From IMG/VR virus record IMGVR_UViG_3300035703_000212, positions 1-37,799 of that record: a DNA stretch of 37,799 bases, one strand, 5' to 3'. Origin of the DNA: a virus. Numbering within the stretch: position 1 is the stretch's first letter; each line of letters begins with the position of its first letter. A program made the position numbers and the translations under genes. This document shows positions 37,236-37,799 of the stretch, in pieces. Under the pieces are notes generated by a model. That model saw nothing but the letters and a program-made list of their open reading frames with translations, was not told the DNA's origin and ran no database searches.

Positions 37236-37756
37236 CACTCGGCGTTCTCCGTGAGCTGCGCCAGCGCGACGACGATCTCGGCGCGCAGGATCTTGTCCAT
37301 GCTCGCCGCATCAGGGCTTGCCACCAGCATCGGAACCACCCGGGCCGGCAGCTGCAGCAGCGCTTCGCGCAGGCCGGCCGCGCGCTTCGCTACCGCGGCG
37401 CGCACGACAGACGCGCGCACCAGGTCGCCGCGCTCTTCGGCCAGCCGCAGTTCGGCCAGCTGCGCCTCGGCGGCCTCGCGCCTCGCGCGGCTGGTGTTGT
37501 AGTCCGGCGCGGCTTGATAAGCGCCCTCTCCCAGCGCCGGCGGCTGCGGTGCTGGCGCGGTGTAGTGTGGCATTGATGTCCTTTCGCGCTTACGGCGTGC
37601 CACGCTCTGCCGCTCCAGGCGCCAGGCGCGCGCCGCATCGACGGAATGCACCGGCATGCCCTGCTGCTTGAGTTTGGTGATGGCCGGCGGCGACAGGTCC
37701 AGCGCTCGGCCAAGCGCCGACTGACTGATCCCTTCACGCTTCACGATTTCACCCAT
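37235..37756 (-). CDS. Terminase small subunit (Nu1-like)
   Basis: A 173-residue protein. Residues 5-45 form a winged-helix-like DNA-recognition domain (EGISQSALGRALDLSPPAITKLKQQGMP) as in Nu1-type subunits. The C-terminal half is a helical large-subunit-binding part (REAAEAQLAELRLAEERGDLV ... VVALAQLTENAE). It should bind the packaging site, probably the region around the contig junction just upstream. It is first of the head gene block. Confidence 0.8.
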   Translation of the reverse strand: MGEIVKREGISQSALGRALDLSPPAITKLKQQGMPVHSVDAARAWRLERQSVARRKRERTSMPHYTAPAPQPPALGEGAYQAAPDYNTSRARREAAEAQLAELRLAEERGDLVRASVVRAAVAKRAAGLREALLQLPARVVPMLVASPDAASMDKILRAEIVVALAQLTENAE

Positions 37757-37787
37757 TCACCACTTCACCGACTAGCGCAAGCGCGCG

Positions 37788-37799
37788 CCACAATGGACC
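37788..37799. repeat. 12-bp terminal direct repeat, right copy
   Basis: CCACAATGGACC, the same as bases 1-12. It lies about 30 bp upstream of the terminase small-subunit start codon on the minus strand. See the left copy for interpretation. Confidence 0.75.

Overview
The window looks like one complete genome of a tailed double-stranded DNA phage with a siphovirus-type (non-contractile) tail, about 37.8 kb. The first and last 12 bases are identical (CCACAATGGACC), so the contig closes on itself or has short cohesive-type ends. High GC, tightly overlapping start/stop codons, a GpA-type terminase, an HK97-type protease-capsid fusion and the 3' end of a bacterial tRNA-Leu(CAA) point to a proteobacterial host. 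I would guess Burkholderiales, Pseudomonadales or Xanthomonadales, but I cannot fix the genus.

Layout. A divergent control region lies at about 4355-4500: a Cro/YdaS-type regulator on the minus strand, a TTGACA promoter on the plus strand and related dyads as putative operators. Leftward from it, across the contig ends and down to about 15.7 kb, nearly everything is on the minus strand. The order is regulator, small genes, an HNH-like protein, a DnaB-N/RepA-type helicase, a gpZ-like tail protein, terminase small and large subunits, head accessory genes and a repeat-rich structural protein. Then come portal, protease-capsid fusion, head-tail joining, tail terminator, tail tube, a frameshifted tail chaperone pair, tape measure, tail tip, lysis genes and a few unknowns. 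Rightward on the plus strand (4.5-9.4 kb) is an early operon of small genes with a SNF2-like helicase and a beta-class DNA methyltransferase.

The remarkable region is 9428-15595. It holds twelve sites with the architecture of integron attC recombination sites, twelve single-ORF units, and an attI-like core at the far end. No integron integrase, and in fact no tyrosine or serine recombinase, is visible. The extrahelical bases that set attC polarity all lie in the right arm, so every attC points to the minus strand while every gene is on the plus strand. The cassettes are therefore inverted: each mobile unit is attC first, then gene. A 425-bp exact duplication has exactly these unit boundaries, which supports this reading independently. 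Eight units have their start codon (usually with a Shine-Dalgarno) inside the long loop of their own attC. Seven take their TAA stop from the R box of the next site. The genes are oriented to be transcribed by read-through from the phage early operon.

The array ends at 15.6 kb beside a tRNA-Leu(CAA) 3' fragment (a probable attP core or remnant), where the plus-strand and minus-strand transcription units converge. My working model is a phage that carries a cassette array filled or reshuffled by an integron integrase supplied in trans by the host.
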